Assembly: GCA_020050375.1 (NCBI GenBank)
Contig: JAGVKR010000481.1
Location: 1 to 8,742, forward strand
DNA length: 8,742 nucleotides
Reading direction: 5' to 3'
Source of the DNA: Planctomycetales bacterium
Lineage (GTDB): Bacteria > Planctomycetota > Planctomycetia > Planctomycetales > Planctomycetaceae
Both the position numbers and the translations under genes were made by a program. This document shows, one piece after another, positions 1 through 6,824 of this stretch (positions are counted from its first letter, which is position 1; every line of letters starts with the position of its first letter). A model generated the notes under the pieces. It was not told the origin of the DNA. It ran no database searches and worked only from the letters and a program-made list of their open reading frames with translations.

Positions 1-2175
1 CACGTCGCGAACGGAGATCCGATACATCCCCTTCAGAATGCCTTCCGCCGCCCCCTCGGGAAGTGCGGGCATGGCGTAGTCTTCGTTGTAAAGCGTGAGA
101 TAGTAGAAGATCGACTCGTCTTCGACGTACATCCGCCTGAGCCCGTCCTGCACGATCACGGCGACTTCGTAAGCGTACGCTGGATCGTAGGCGTAGCAAT
201 TGGGGACGGTCGCCGCCAGGAGATGGCTGTGGCCGTCTTCGTGCTGCAGGCCTTCACCATTGAGCGTCGTGCGTCCGGCGGTTCCCCCCAGCAGGAAGCC
301 CTTGCAGCGCGAATCGGCTGCCAGCCAGATGAAATCGCCGACCCGCTGGAAACCGAACATAGAATAGTAGATGTAAAACGGGACCATGCTCACGCCGAGG
401 TTGGCGTAAGCCGTGCCCGCCGCTACGAACGACGACATGGCCCCGGCCTCGTTGATCCCCTCTTCGAGGATCTGGCCGTTCTTGGCTTCGCGGTAGTAAG
501 CCAGCGTGCCGGCGTCGACCGGTTCGTACAACTGGCCGGTGCTGGCGTAGATCCCGAACTGCGTGAACAAAGACTCCATCCCGAACGTGCGGGCCTCGTC
601 GGGAATGATCGGCACGATGTGCTTGCCGATCGCTTTGTCTTTGAGCAAGGTCAGCAGCACGCGACCGAAGCCGCCGGTCGTCGAGAACTCGCGCCCTTTG
701 CTTCCCGCCAGAATGTCTTTGAAGGCGTCGAGAGGGGGGACTTCCAGCTTTGGGGCGTGTTCCCGCCGTTGCGGCAGCGAACCGCCCAACGCCTTGCGGC
801 GCTCGCTCAGATAGGCCATTTCCGGACTGTCCGCGGGCGGTTTGTAGAACGGCGTCTCAGCCACCTCGTCATCCGAGATGGGGATTCCGAACCGCGACCG
901 GAATTCCCGCAATTCGTCTTCGTTCATCTTCTTCTGGCTGTGGGTGATGTTCTTTCCTTCCCCGGCTTCACCCAGCCCGTATCCCTTGATCGTCTTGGCG
1001 AGAATCACGTTGGGAGCCCCGACGTGCTCCACCGCCGCCTTGTATGCGGCATACACCTTTTCGGGATCGTGCCCGCCGCGCTTCAGCTTGTGCAACTGCT
1101 CGTCCGAGAGATGCTCGACCATGGCCGCGAGTTCGGGATCTGCCCCGAAGAAATGCTTGCGAATGTACGCTCCATCTTCAACAACGTACTTCTGGTACTG
1201 CCCGTCGACGACCTGCCCCATACGGTGCACGAGCTTGCCGTTCTCGTCGGCGGCCAGGAGCGGATCCCAGTCGCTGCCCCAGACGACCTTGATGACGTTC
1301 CAACCCGATCCCCGAAATCCGGCTTCGAGCTCCTGGATGATCTTGCCGTTGCCGCGGACGGGGCCATCGAGCCGCTGCAGATTGCAGTTGATCACGAAAA
1401 TCAGATTGTCGAGCTTCTCGCGCGTCGCCAGATTGATCGCACCGAGCGTTTCGGGCTCGTCGACTTCGCCGTCCCCGACAAAACACCAGACTTTGACCCC
1501 CGACGTGTCAAGAATCCCCCGGTGCTCGAGATATCGCAGGAACCGGGCGTGGTAGATCGACATGATTGGCCCGAGCCCCATCGACACCGTGGGAAACTGC
1601 CAGAAATTCGGCATCAGCCACGGATGCGGATACGACGACAATCCCCCCCCGGGCTGCAACTCACGGCGAAAGTTCCGCAGTTGCTCTTCCGACAATCGGC
1701 CTTCGAGAAAGGCGCGGGCGTAAACGCCCGGTGAGGCGTGCCCCTGGAAGTACACCATATCCCCCGGACGTTCGGGAGTCGGGGCCCTGAAGAAGTGATT
1801 GTAACCGACCTCGAGCAGTGTGGCCGCCGAGGCGTAGGTCGAAATATGGCCGCCAATCCCCGATTCTTCACGATTGGCGCGGACGACCATCGCCATCGCG
1901 TTCCAGCGGACAATGCTCTTGATCCGCCGTTCGATTTCGCGGTTCCCTGGGAAGCGCGGCTGCCGGTCGGTCGGGATCGTATTGATGTACGGCGTGTTCG
2001 CCGTAAACGGGAGCATCACGCCGCGGCGATATGCCTCTTCCTGCAGCAGGACCAGCAATTGCCGAACGCGATCCGGCCCTTCGCGGTGCAGGATATCGAC
2101 CAGCGAATCGACCCATTCGGCCGCCTCGGCCACGTCGCCGCTGTAACGCGGGGTCTCGATTACGTTTTGCGTCAT
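1..2175 (-). CDS. aceE: Pyruvate dehydrogenase E1 component, homodimeric type (partial, C-terminus missing)
   Basis: This is the thiamine-diphosphate enzyme that decarboxylates pyruvate and passes the acetyl group to the lipoyl domain of E2 in the cytoplasmic pyruvate dehydrogenase complex. The minus-strand frame is open without a stop from ATG at 2175 to base 1, giving 725 residues. E. coli AceE has about 887, so roughly the last 160 are outside the window. The ThDP/Mg signature begins with GDGEVDEPE (G234-D235-G236) and continues into VINCNLQRLDGPVRGNGK, nearly identical to AceE. Other AceE landmarks are GGH at residue 110, EGKNITH ending at H412, QILEEGINE with the likely catalytic Glu at 576, and PFYIYYSMFGFQR followed by GRTTLNGEGLQHEDGHSH. 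These positions run about 4-5 residues ahead of the E. coli numbering. An AGAAAGGA-like ribosome site lies just before the ATG. The gene is divergent from the pilus locus, and no E2/E3 gene is visible. The family call is near certain. Confidence 0.97.
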   Translation of the reverse strand, partial: MTQNVIETPRYSGDVAEAAEWVDSLVDILHREGPDRVRQLLVLLQEEAYRRGVMLPFTANTPYINTIPTDRQPRFPGNREIERRIKSIVRWNAMAMVVRANREESGIGGHISTYASAATLLEVGYNHFFRAPTPERPGDMVYFQGHASPGVYARAFLEGRLSEEQLRNFRRELQPGGGLSSYPHPWLMPNFWQFPTVSMGLGPIMSIYHARFLRYLEHRGILDTSGVKVWCFVGDGEVDEPETLGAINLATREKLDNLIFVINCNLQRLDGPVRGNGKIIQELEAGFRGSGWNVIKVVWGSDWDPLLAADENGKLVHRMGQVVDGQYQKYVVEDGAYIRKHFFGADPELAAMVEHLSDEQLHKLKRGGHDPEKVYAAYKAAVEHVGAPNVILAKTIKGYGLGEAGEGKNITHSQKKMNEDELREFRSRFGIPISDDEVAETPFYKPPADSPEMAYLSERRKALGGSLPQRREHAPKLEVPPLDAFKDILAGSKGREFSTTGGFGRVLLTLLKDKAIGKHIVPIIPDEARTFGMESLFTQFGIYASTGQLYEPVDAGTLAYYREAKNGQILEEGINEAGAMSSFVAAGTAYANLGVSMVPFYIYYSMFGFQRVGDFIWLAADSRCKGFLLGGTAGRTTLNGEGLQHEDGHSHLLAATVPNCYAYDPAYAYEVAVIVQDGLRRMYVEDESIFYYLTLYNEDYAMPALPEGAAEGILKGMYRISVRDV

Positions 2176-2525
2176 AATCCTTTCTCGAATTTTCGGATGG
2201 AACCAGCGTCTGAAGAACGTGATCCCCATCGGTTGAGGCGACGCCGTGGGGCCACGTGTTTCAGGGCCAACCGCCTCGCAATGCGGAATTATATGCGGAT
2301 CGGGGAAGAGGGTGGAAGGAAGTGCGGGAAAAACCGTACGGTGAGGCGATCGTCCATCGTCTGCTTTCGTAGGGGCTTCACCTCGCGGCACTTGCGCCGC
2401 GCCGATATTCCCTGGCGTGGAGTTTCGGCATCATCTCGTAACCCGCTGATCGGGAGCATGTTACAGACATTTTTTTGATTCCGGAAAACCACGGAAAAAA
2501 ACTGAAGTTTCCGACGCATCTCTGC

Positions 2526-2553
2526 TTGACTCAGTTTCACAGTGACCTAGGTT
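2526..2553 (+). promoter_or_regulatory. Possible sigma-70-type promoter for flp
   Basis: TTGACT (2526-2531) matches 5 of 6 positions of the -35 consensus. After a 16-bp spacer comes TAGGTT (2548-2553), a weak -10 match. It sits just downstream of an A/T-rich tract that could act as an UP element, and about 110 bp before the flp start codon. The -10 match is poor and planctomycete promoters are not well defined, so this is only a candidate. Confidence 0.25.
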
Positions 2554-2558
2554 TGCGC

Positions 2559-2574
2559 TGTCAGGCAAGTGACA
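2559..2574. promoter_or_regulatory. Perfect dyad TGTCA-N6-TGACA, possible operator
   Basis: TGTCA (2559-2563) and TGACA (2570-2574) form a perfect inverted repeat with a 6-bp spacer. This is the usual geometry for a dimeric helix-turn-helix regulator. It lies just after the candidate flp promoter, where a bound protein could block transcription start. The half-site sequence AGTGAC also occurs at 2541-2546. No regulator gene is in the window, and chance occurrence is possible for 5-bp arms. Confidence 0.3.
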
Positions 2575-2664
2575 AGGCCATCTCGGAATTACATTGGGTC
2601 TGACCTCGTCGTGAGGTTTCTATACGGGCTGTCGGAAGCACTTCTTTTTGAGAGAGGAAACACC

Positions 2665-2841
2665 ATGAAGGCATTGGCTCAGAGTGTGAAGCGTTTTATC
2701 GTATCGGAAGACGGCCCGACCGCCGTTGAATACGCCGTTATGCTGGCGTTGATCATCGTGGTCTGCTTGACCGCGATCCAGGCCATCGGCACGAACGCGG
2801 CCACGACGTTCAACAGCGTCGGCGCCCAGCTCGGTTCGTAA
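2665..2841 (+). CDS. flp: Flp family type IVb prepilin
   Basis: This 58-residue protein is the major pilin candidate of the Tad (tight adherence) pilus. It is made as a prepilin in the inner membrane, cleaved by the CpaA-type peptidase and polymerised into the fibre. The leader of 17 residues is basic (K2, K9, R10) and ends in Gly17. The mature chain starts PTAVEYAVMLALIIVV, so Glu and Tyr fall at mature positions +5 and +6 (residues 22-23). This is the G/XXXXEY signature of Flp pilins. A hydrophobic helix of about 20 residues follows, then a short polar tail; the mature form would be 41 residues. The ATG at 2665 is preceded by AGAGG at 2653-2657 with 7-nt spacing. An in-frame GTG at 2569 would add 32 residues and spoil the leader, so I reject it. 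Two hairpins follow the stop codon. Confidence 0.93.
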   Translation: MKALAQSVKRFIVSEDGPTAVEYAVMLALIIVVCLTAIQAIGTNAATTFNSVGAQLGS

Positions 2842-2862
2842 CGCCGTCCCCGCAGGAAGGTC

Positions 2863-2883
2863 GGCGGTCTCTGCAGAGCCGCC
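2863..2883 (+). terminator. Hairpin downstream of flp (first of two)
   Basis: GGCGG (2863-2867) pairs with CCGCC (2879-2883), and inside it CTCTGCAGAG (2869-2878) is itself a palindrome. Only one T (2868) is left unpaired in the stem. It begins 21 nt after the flp stop codon. There is no T-run after it, so it may be a 3'-end stabilising or attenuating structure and not a classical intrinsic terminator. Confidence 0.4.
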
Positions 2884-2902
2884 AATCGAGCCGTCCGGCC
2901 TC

Positions 2903-2934
2903 ATTTAGCCCCCCGTGTTCACGGGGGGCTAAAT
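2903..2934 (+). terminator. Strong perfect hairpin downstream of flp, probable terminator/attenuator
   Basis: ATTTAGCCCCCCGTG (2903-2917) and CACGGGGGGCTAAAT (2920-2934) form a perfect 15-bp inverted repeat around TT. In RNA this gives a very stable GC stem with A/U-rich ends, 61 nt after the flp stop. The 3' arm ends in UAAAU and not in a long U-tract, so termination could be partial. Its place between the highly needed pilin and the assembly genes fits a partial terminator or an mRNA-stabilising element. Confidence 0.6.
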
Positions 2935-3072
2935 CGGCAGGGCGGTTTGCCTGCGCATTCGACGCCGTCTGCGAATGCTCCCCGGGAAATCACGAGGGAG
3001 CGAACGGTGTCCTGCTCGTTGGGCCTTCGGCTGTTCCTGAATCCTTCGTTCCCTTGTTCTGGTGATCGGATC

Positions 3073-3180
3073 ATGTTCCCGTTCTGGATGGATTCATTCT
3101 GGGGGTCGCTGCCGCAACTGATGGCCCTGCTGGCAACCGCTGTTGTCGTCGTGCTGCACATGGTTGCGGGATATCGTTAG
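3073..3180 (+). CDS. Candidate small hydrophobic membrane protein (35 aa)
   Basis: I do not recognise this as a named family. The ATG at 3073 opens a 35-residue frame ending at TAG 3178-3180. The N-terminus is aromatic (MFPFWMDSFW), and one hydrophobic segment runs from about residue 13 to 32 (LPQLMALLATAVVVVLHMVA). The protein ends in GYR. That is the shape of a single-pass inner-membrane micropeptide. Most third codon positions are G or C, as in the flanking genes. The ribosome site is weak (GGTGATCGG upstream). The same frame continues upstream to 2947, but that part is polar and low in coding character. It sits between pilin and prepilin peptidase on the same strand, so a pilus-related role is possible but unproven. 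A chance ORF remains a real alternative. Confidence 0.4.
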   Translation: MFPFWMDSFWGSLPQLMALLATAVVVVLHMVAGYR

Positions 3181-3360
3181 ACGGAAGTCGGTCCATTCTC
3201 CGCGACCTTTGAATCAAGGCTCACGCCCGATTCCTTTCGCGGAAAATCGACCGGTTCCCACCCGAGGCCAGGCGAATCCTTTGTGTCATCCCCCCCGTTG
3301 CCGGCCTGAACCGCCGGCTTTCCAAATCCTTCCCCCTCGACAACCGACAAGAGGCGTTAC

Positions 3361-3912
3361 ATGGACTGGCAGAGTCTGCTGACCGAGCACTGGCAGGTCA
3401 AACTCGTTTGTCTGACGTTGATCGTCGCCGCTTACATCGACGGCAAGCAACTGCGCGTCCCCAACTGGATCACGTTCCCGATGATCCTCTCGGGATTGTT
3501 GTATCACGGCTGGACCGCAGGCTGGACCGGTCTCGAGGCGGCCCTGGTGGGGATGGCGGTTGGTCTCTTGTGTCTGCTCCCCTTATATAGCATCGGCGGG
3601 ATGGGAGCCGGCGACGTGAAACTGATGGCCGGGATCGGGGCCTGGCTGGGAGCGAGCGTGACGTTCGCCGCGTTTGTCGTTTCGACCGTTGTGGGGGCCG
3701 CCATGGCCATCTGGATGGTGGTTCGCCGGAAGAGCTTCGCCAAGCATTATGCGAACTTCTGGATGATTCTCTCCGAGTTTGCCCACGTAAAGAATCCTCG
3801 CGAGCTTTCCCAGATTGCCGCCGAACGGAAGCCGCAGATGTTGCTGCTTCCCTATGGAATCCCGATCTGCATCGGTTCCATCGCCTATTTTTTGTACACG
3901 GGCATGATTTGA
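3361..3912 (+). CDS. cpaA: Prepilin peptidase, A24 family (CpaA/TadV type)
   Basis: This integral inner-membrane aspartic protease cleaves the Flp prepilin leader at Gly/X. The 183-residue protein has no N-terminal methyltransferase domain, as is usual for the short CpaA/TadV forms. The two catalytic aspartates are visible. Asp27 lies in YIDGKQLRVPNWIT, which matches the D-x6-PN pattern of A24 peptidases. Asp85 lies in GGMGAGDVKLMAGIGAWLG, the GxGD motif. Hydrophobic segments flank both motifs, with others near residues 59-78, 100-120 and at the C-terminus (about 164-182). A polar loop of about 40 residues (122-162) precedes the last segment. The ATG is preceded by AAGAGG (3349-3354) with 6-nt spacing. 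It is followed by cpaB after a 104-bp gap. Confidence 0.93.
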   Translation: MDWQSLLTEHWQVKLVCLTLIVAAYIDGKQLRVPNWITFPMILSGLLYHGWTAGWTGLEAALVGMAVGLLCLLPLYSIGGMGAGDVKLMAGIGAWLGASVTFAAFVVSTVVGAAMAIWMVVRRKSFAKHYANFWMILSEFAHVKNPRELSQIAAERKPQMLLLPYGIPICIGSIAYFLYTGMI

Positions 3913-4016
3913 GGGGTTGGGAGGCAGAATGCCCCTTTCAATCGTCACAGCCGTCATAGGCTGAAGAGTTTAACTTACCGTTGCCGATTAACTGATTAAA
4001 CCGGTGGGGTGCTTCG

Positions 4017-4976
4017 ATGAAGACCAAGTCGCTGGTGTTGCTCGCGATGGCCCTTATTTGCGGATTCGTGGCCATGCTGGGTGTCCAACAAATCATGTCG
4101 GGCGAGAAAGCCCCGAAGAAGGATCTGGTCTCCGTGCTGGTCGCCAAACAGGAAATTGAACCGGGGGTGAGGCTCGAGCCGTCGCAGGTCTCGTTCGAGA
4201 TGCTGCCGCGCGAGGCGGTCCCGGCCGGCGCCGTCACGGATGCGACTCAGTTCGAAGACCGGGCCCTCAAGACCCGCGGCTACCCGGGCGACGTTATTCT
4301 GTTGACCAAGCTGGGAGAGAAAGGTCAATACGGGGCGTCGACTTCCATTCGTCCCGGTTTGAGGGTCGTCACGGTTCCGGTGAACATGACCAGCTCGCAC
4401 AGCGGCATGATTCGACCGGGGGATCGCGTCGACGTGCTGGTCACCTATTCGATTCGACGGCCCGGCGCGCCCGAGCTGTCGCGAACCAAGACCGTGCTGG
4501 AATTCATCGAGGTCTTCGCGGTCGACCGGGTGCGTGAAGCCGACAGCAGCGATTCGAGCAAGGGAGCCAAGGCCGAGAACCTGTCGGTGCTGGTGACTCC
4601 CGAGCAGGCCCATGTCCTGATGCTGGCCTCCAGCAAGGGCAAACTGCAAATGGCCCTGCGAAACTCCAGCGACAAGGATCAGGTCAACGTGGCTGCGATC
4701 GACGACAAGATTTTCGACGATATCAAAGCGACTGTGGGAGCTGAAGAACCGACGGAACCAAAACCGCCGGTCGTGAAAGAACCGGAACCGGTTGCGGAAA
4801 TCCCGGTTGCGGAACCTGACGAGGAGAGTTGGGCCATCGAAATTTTCGAAGGGGAAACCAGGCGGGTCGAGACCATTACACTTCCCCTCCGCAAGGAGGG
4901 ATCGACGACCGCGAAACCGGCAGTGGAGCCGGCTTCCGGAACGTCCGCCGAAGGACCACCGGCCGAAGCCGCCTGA
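4017..4976 (+). CDS. cpaB: Flp pilus assembly protein CpaB/RcpC
   Basis: CpaB/RcpC is a periplasmic, inner-membrane-anchored component of the Tad apparatus, thought to link or stabilise the secretin. The 319-residue protein starts with a single membrane anchor (about residues 5-24). A SAF-type domain follows (about 38-97), with the typical VLVAKQEIEPG and the P-R-E-A-V-P-A-G segment near 64-71. The RcpC core is next, including GMIRPGDRVDVLV near 130-142 and LSVLVTPEQAHVLMLASSKG near 189-208. The tail is low-complexity. Residues 243-280 are Pro/Glu-rich with 13 acidic against 2 Lys. They lead into a short ordered-looking stretch, WAIEIFEGETRRVETITLP (272-290), before an Ala/Pro/Glu end. The ATG has GGTGGGGT (4003-4010) upstream. 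The cpaC start lies only about 34 nt downstream, so the two are probably cotranscribed. Confidence 0.9.
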   Translation: MKTKSLVLLAMALICGFVAMLGVQQIMSGEKAPKKDLVSVLVAKQEIEPGVRLEPSQVSFEMLPREAVPAGAVTDATQFEDRALKTRGYPGDVILLTKLGEKGQYGASTSIRPGLRVVTVPVNMTSSHSGMIRPGDRVDVLVTYSIRRPGAPELSRTKTVLEFIEVFAVDRVREADSSDSSKGAKAENLSVLVTPEQAHVLMLASSKGKLQMALRNSSDKDQVNVAAIDDKIFDDIKATVGAEEPTEPKPPVVKEPEPVAEIPVAEPDEESWAIEIFEGETRRVETITLPLRKEGSTTAKPAVEPASGTSAEGPPAEAA

Positions 4977-5010
4977 GAAGCGCGCGGCCCTTATTTTCGA
5001 GGCTCAAAAC

Positions 5011-6783
5011 ATGAGAGGTGCAGGGATGCTGTCTCAGTTCATGCGATGGAACGCTGCGGGCGGGTTGCTGTTGATTCTGATTGGCAGTCTGATGCCCACG
5101 GCGGCTTTGGCCGAATCACCGGCGCCGCACAACGTACTGATCTTCCGGGTCACCGAAAAGAACAGTCAGTTGTCGATGACTGAAAAGGAGAGTCGGCTGG
5201 TCGAGCTCGACGGTCGAATCAAGACCGTCGACGGTTTCGATCCGGCGATTCTCAAAGTCACGACGGTGGACAACTTCCATCAGGTGCGGATTCTGGCACT
5301 GGCGCCGGGGTTCACCAGCCTGGTCGTGGTCGACGAGTTCGGCCACAGCCACACCATCGAAGTTCTCGTCAGTGGTGACGTCAAGCAACTCGACGCCATC
5401 ATTCGCCGGGCCGCTCCCGGTTCGTCGATCCAGGCCCTCAAGGTCAAGGACAACGTCCTGCTCCTCGGATGGGTCGATCAACCCTCCGAAGCGACGAAGA
5501 TCGTCGAGCTCGCCGAGCAGTTCCACCCCAAAGTGCTGAACTACCTGCAAGTCAGCGGCGTGCAGACGATCATGTTGCGAGTCAAGATGATGGAGGTGCA
5601 GCGCAGCAAAATCCGCTCGCTGGGCTTCAACTTCCTGCAAACCCGCGTTCACAGTTACGTCGGGTCGACGCCGGGGCCGCTCACGCCGTTCGCGACCGGC
5701 ATTCCCCAGACGAATCTCGGCAACCCGTTCGGTAATTTCACGGGGCCGCTCACCACCGCCGTGAATCCCGCCGGCGCAACCGCCATCTTCGGCATGGCCG
5801 CTGCCGACAACGCGTTCCAGGGCTTTATCGAAGCCCTCAAGACCAACAACCTGCTGAAGATTCTGGCCGAACCGACCCTGACCACGACCAATGGCCGCCC
5901 CGCCAGCTTCCTCGCAGGGGGGCAGTTCCCGGTTCCCGTCCCCCAGGGACTCGGCACGGTGAGCGTCGTTTACAAGTCATTCGGGGTTCAACTCGAATTC
6001 GTCCCGACGATCATGGGAAGCGGCCGGCTGCGAATGCAGATCAAGCCGGAAGTCAGCGAGAAGGACTTGCAGAATTCGATCATCGTCCAGGGGATCAATG
6101 TTCCCGCGCTGAGCACTCGCGCCGTCAACACCGAAGTGGAAATGAACTTCGGGGAAACGGTGGTGATCGCCGGGCTGATTTCGAACCGCGTTCAGGCCAC
6201 GTCGCAGAGCGTCCCCTTCTTCGGCGAATTGCCGTGGGTTGGCGCCGCCTTCCGCCGCGTGCGCTATGACGAGTCCGAAAGTGAGCTGCTGGTGATGGTG
6301 ACTCCCGAATTGGCCGCCCCGTCGGAAGAATTGCAACTGGGCGAAGGCCCGGGCCAGCAAACCGTCACGCCGACCGACCGCGAACTGTTCTTCAACGGCT
6401 ATCTTGAAACGCCGCGGTATGGCCCCGACCCGGTCATGGACCCGACCGGCACGCCGCCGAATTATATCCCCGCCCCTCCGGGTCACTCCGATCCGATCGG
6501 TCCGATGCCCTCGACCGTCTCACCTCCGCCGGCGCCCCGGAACGGCACAGCCCTCCCCGAGGAGCTGCCTCCGTCCGAGCCATCGGCGAACGGGGCCGGG
6601 GCACAGTCGTCGGCCACGTCGAAAAGATCCGGCGCGATCCGGCAGGTGGGTGGAACGAAACGCAATGGGAAATCGTCGCCATCCGAACGCTCTGCTGGGG
6701 GAAAGCCTCAAAGTGGTTCGAAGCCGCGACCCAACGCCAGCCCGTCGCGCAATGAAACGCGCCCCGGACTGATCGCTCCCTGA
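5011..6783 (+). CDS. cpaC: Flp pilus secretin CpaC/RcpA (type II/III secretion secretin family)
   Basis: This is the outer-membrane ring through which the Flp pilus leaves the cell. From ATG 5011 it has 590 residues. The signal peptide is MRW...LLLILIGSLMPTAALA, with likely cleavage before ESPAPHN. The pilus-secretin N-terminal domain follows (about 45-130), then a BON-like segment with VKDNVLLLGWVDQPSEATKI (about 147-166). Next are QTIMLRVKMMEVQRSK and the secretin core, about 271-437. The core includes ILAEPTLTTTNGRPASFLAGG, GETVVIAGLI, the conserved VPFFGELPWVGAAFRR and finally LLVMVTPEL. A tail of about 150 residues follows: Pro-rich, then strongly basic from 538 (12 K/R, 2 acidic). Start choice is open: ATG 5011 has GAGG 8 nt upstream, and in-frame ATG 5026 has AGAGG 7 nt upstream. 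Either leaves a workable signal peptide. Confidence 0.92.
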   Translation: MRGAGMLSQFMRWNAAGGLLLILIGSLMPTAALAESPAPHNVLIFRVTEKNSQLSMTEKESRLVELDGRIKTVDGFDPAILKVTTVDNFHQVRILALAPGFTSLVVVDEFGHSHTIEVLVSGDVKQLDAIIRRAAPGSSIQALKVKDNVLLLGWVDQPSEATKIVELAEQFHPKVLNYLQVSGVQTIMLRVKMMEVQRSKIRSLGFNFLQTRVHSYVGSTPGPLTPFATGIPQTNLGNPFGNFTGPLTTAVNPAGATAIFGMAAADNAFQGFIEALKTNNLLKILAEPTLTTTNGRPASFLAGGQFPVPVPQGLGTVSVVYKSFGVQLEFVPTIMGSGRLRMQIKPEVSEKDLQNSIIVQGINVPALSTRAVNTEVEMNFGETVVIAGLISNRVQATSQSVPFFGELPWVGAAFRRVRYDESESELLVMVTPELAAPSEELQLGEGPGQQTVTPTDRELFFNGYLETPRYGPDPVMDPTGTPPNYIPAPPGHSDPIGPMPSTVSPPPAPRNGTALPEELPPSEPSANGAGAQSSATSKRSGAIRQVGGTKRNGKSSPSERSAGGKPQSGSKPRPNASPSRNETRPGLIAP

Positions 6784-6824
6784 ACCGCCACGCTCGCGCC
6801 TGACGCAAGACCCGGATTCGCAGC

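Larger units (their letters stand above)
2176..2664. other. Divergent intergenic region between aceE and flp
   Basis: This 489-bp stretch separates the two divergent transcription units and must contain the aceE promoter (minus strand) and the flp promoter (plus strand). The part near 2460-2520 is distinctly A/T-rich for this contig. It has seven T at 2470-2476, seven A at 2495-2501, and between them the short inverted repeat TTCCG-N8-CGGAA (2479-2497). The frames open across it have arginine/serine-rich translations, no recognisable domain and no convincing ribosome site. I therefore read the region as non-coding regulatory DNA. I see no clear sigma-70 site for aceE. Confidence 0.6.
2842..3360. 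other. Long flp-cpaA spacer
   Basis: This 519-bp stretch lies between the pilin and the peptidase gene. It holds the two hairpins, a weaker inverted repeat GCAGG-N8-CCTGC (2937-2954), the candidate small ORF at 3073-3180, and about 180 bp before cpaA in which I see no gene or clear promoter. That last part has C-rich tracts and a short GCCGG...CCGGC repeat near 3300-3320. Confidence 0.55.

Noticed and set aside
223..1734. 503-codon plus-strand open frame across the aceE region
   Set aside because: It is antisense to aceE, whose minus-strand translation matches the family throughout. The plus frame gives an Arg/Asp/Val-rich sequence with no domain and is a by-product of high GC codon use.
1738..2478. 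246-codon plus-strand open frame
   Set aside because: Mostly antisense to the aceE N-terminus and then running into the intergenic region. No domain, low-complexity basic composition and no ribosome site.
2289..2540. 83-codon minus-strand frame upstream of aceE
   Set aside because: It has no recognisable motif, a composition unlike the neighbouring genes, and would cover the A/T-rich promoter-like region.
2543..2556. Sigma-54-like sequence TGACCTAGGTTTGC
   Set aside because: The GC of the -12 element is present, but the invariant GG of the -24 element is absent at the required spacing.
2569..2664. GTG-initiated N-terminal extension of flp
   Set aside because: It lengthens the leader beyond what Flp prepilins have and overlaps the dyad. 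The ATG at 2665 has a good ribosome site and gives a normal 17-residue leader.
4047..4064. Possible lipobox (ALIC) in the CpaB N-terminus
   Set aside because: Position -1 before the Cys is Ile and not Gly/Ala/Ser, and the segment fits an uncleaved membrane anchor as usual for CpaB.
4792..5010. Upstream extension of the cpaC frame overlapping the end of cpaB
   Set aside because: The added residues are basic and low-complexity, and they overlap cpaB in another frame. A proper signal peptide starts only after ATG 5011/5026.
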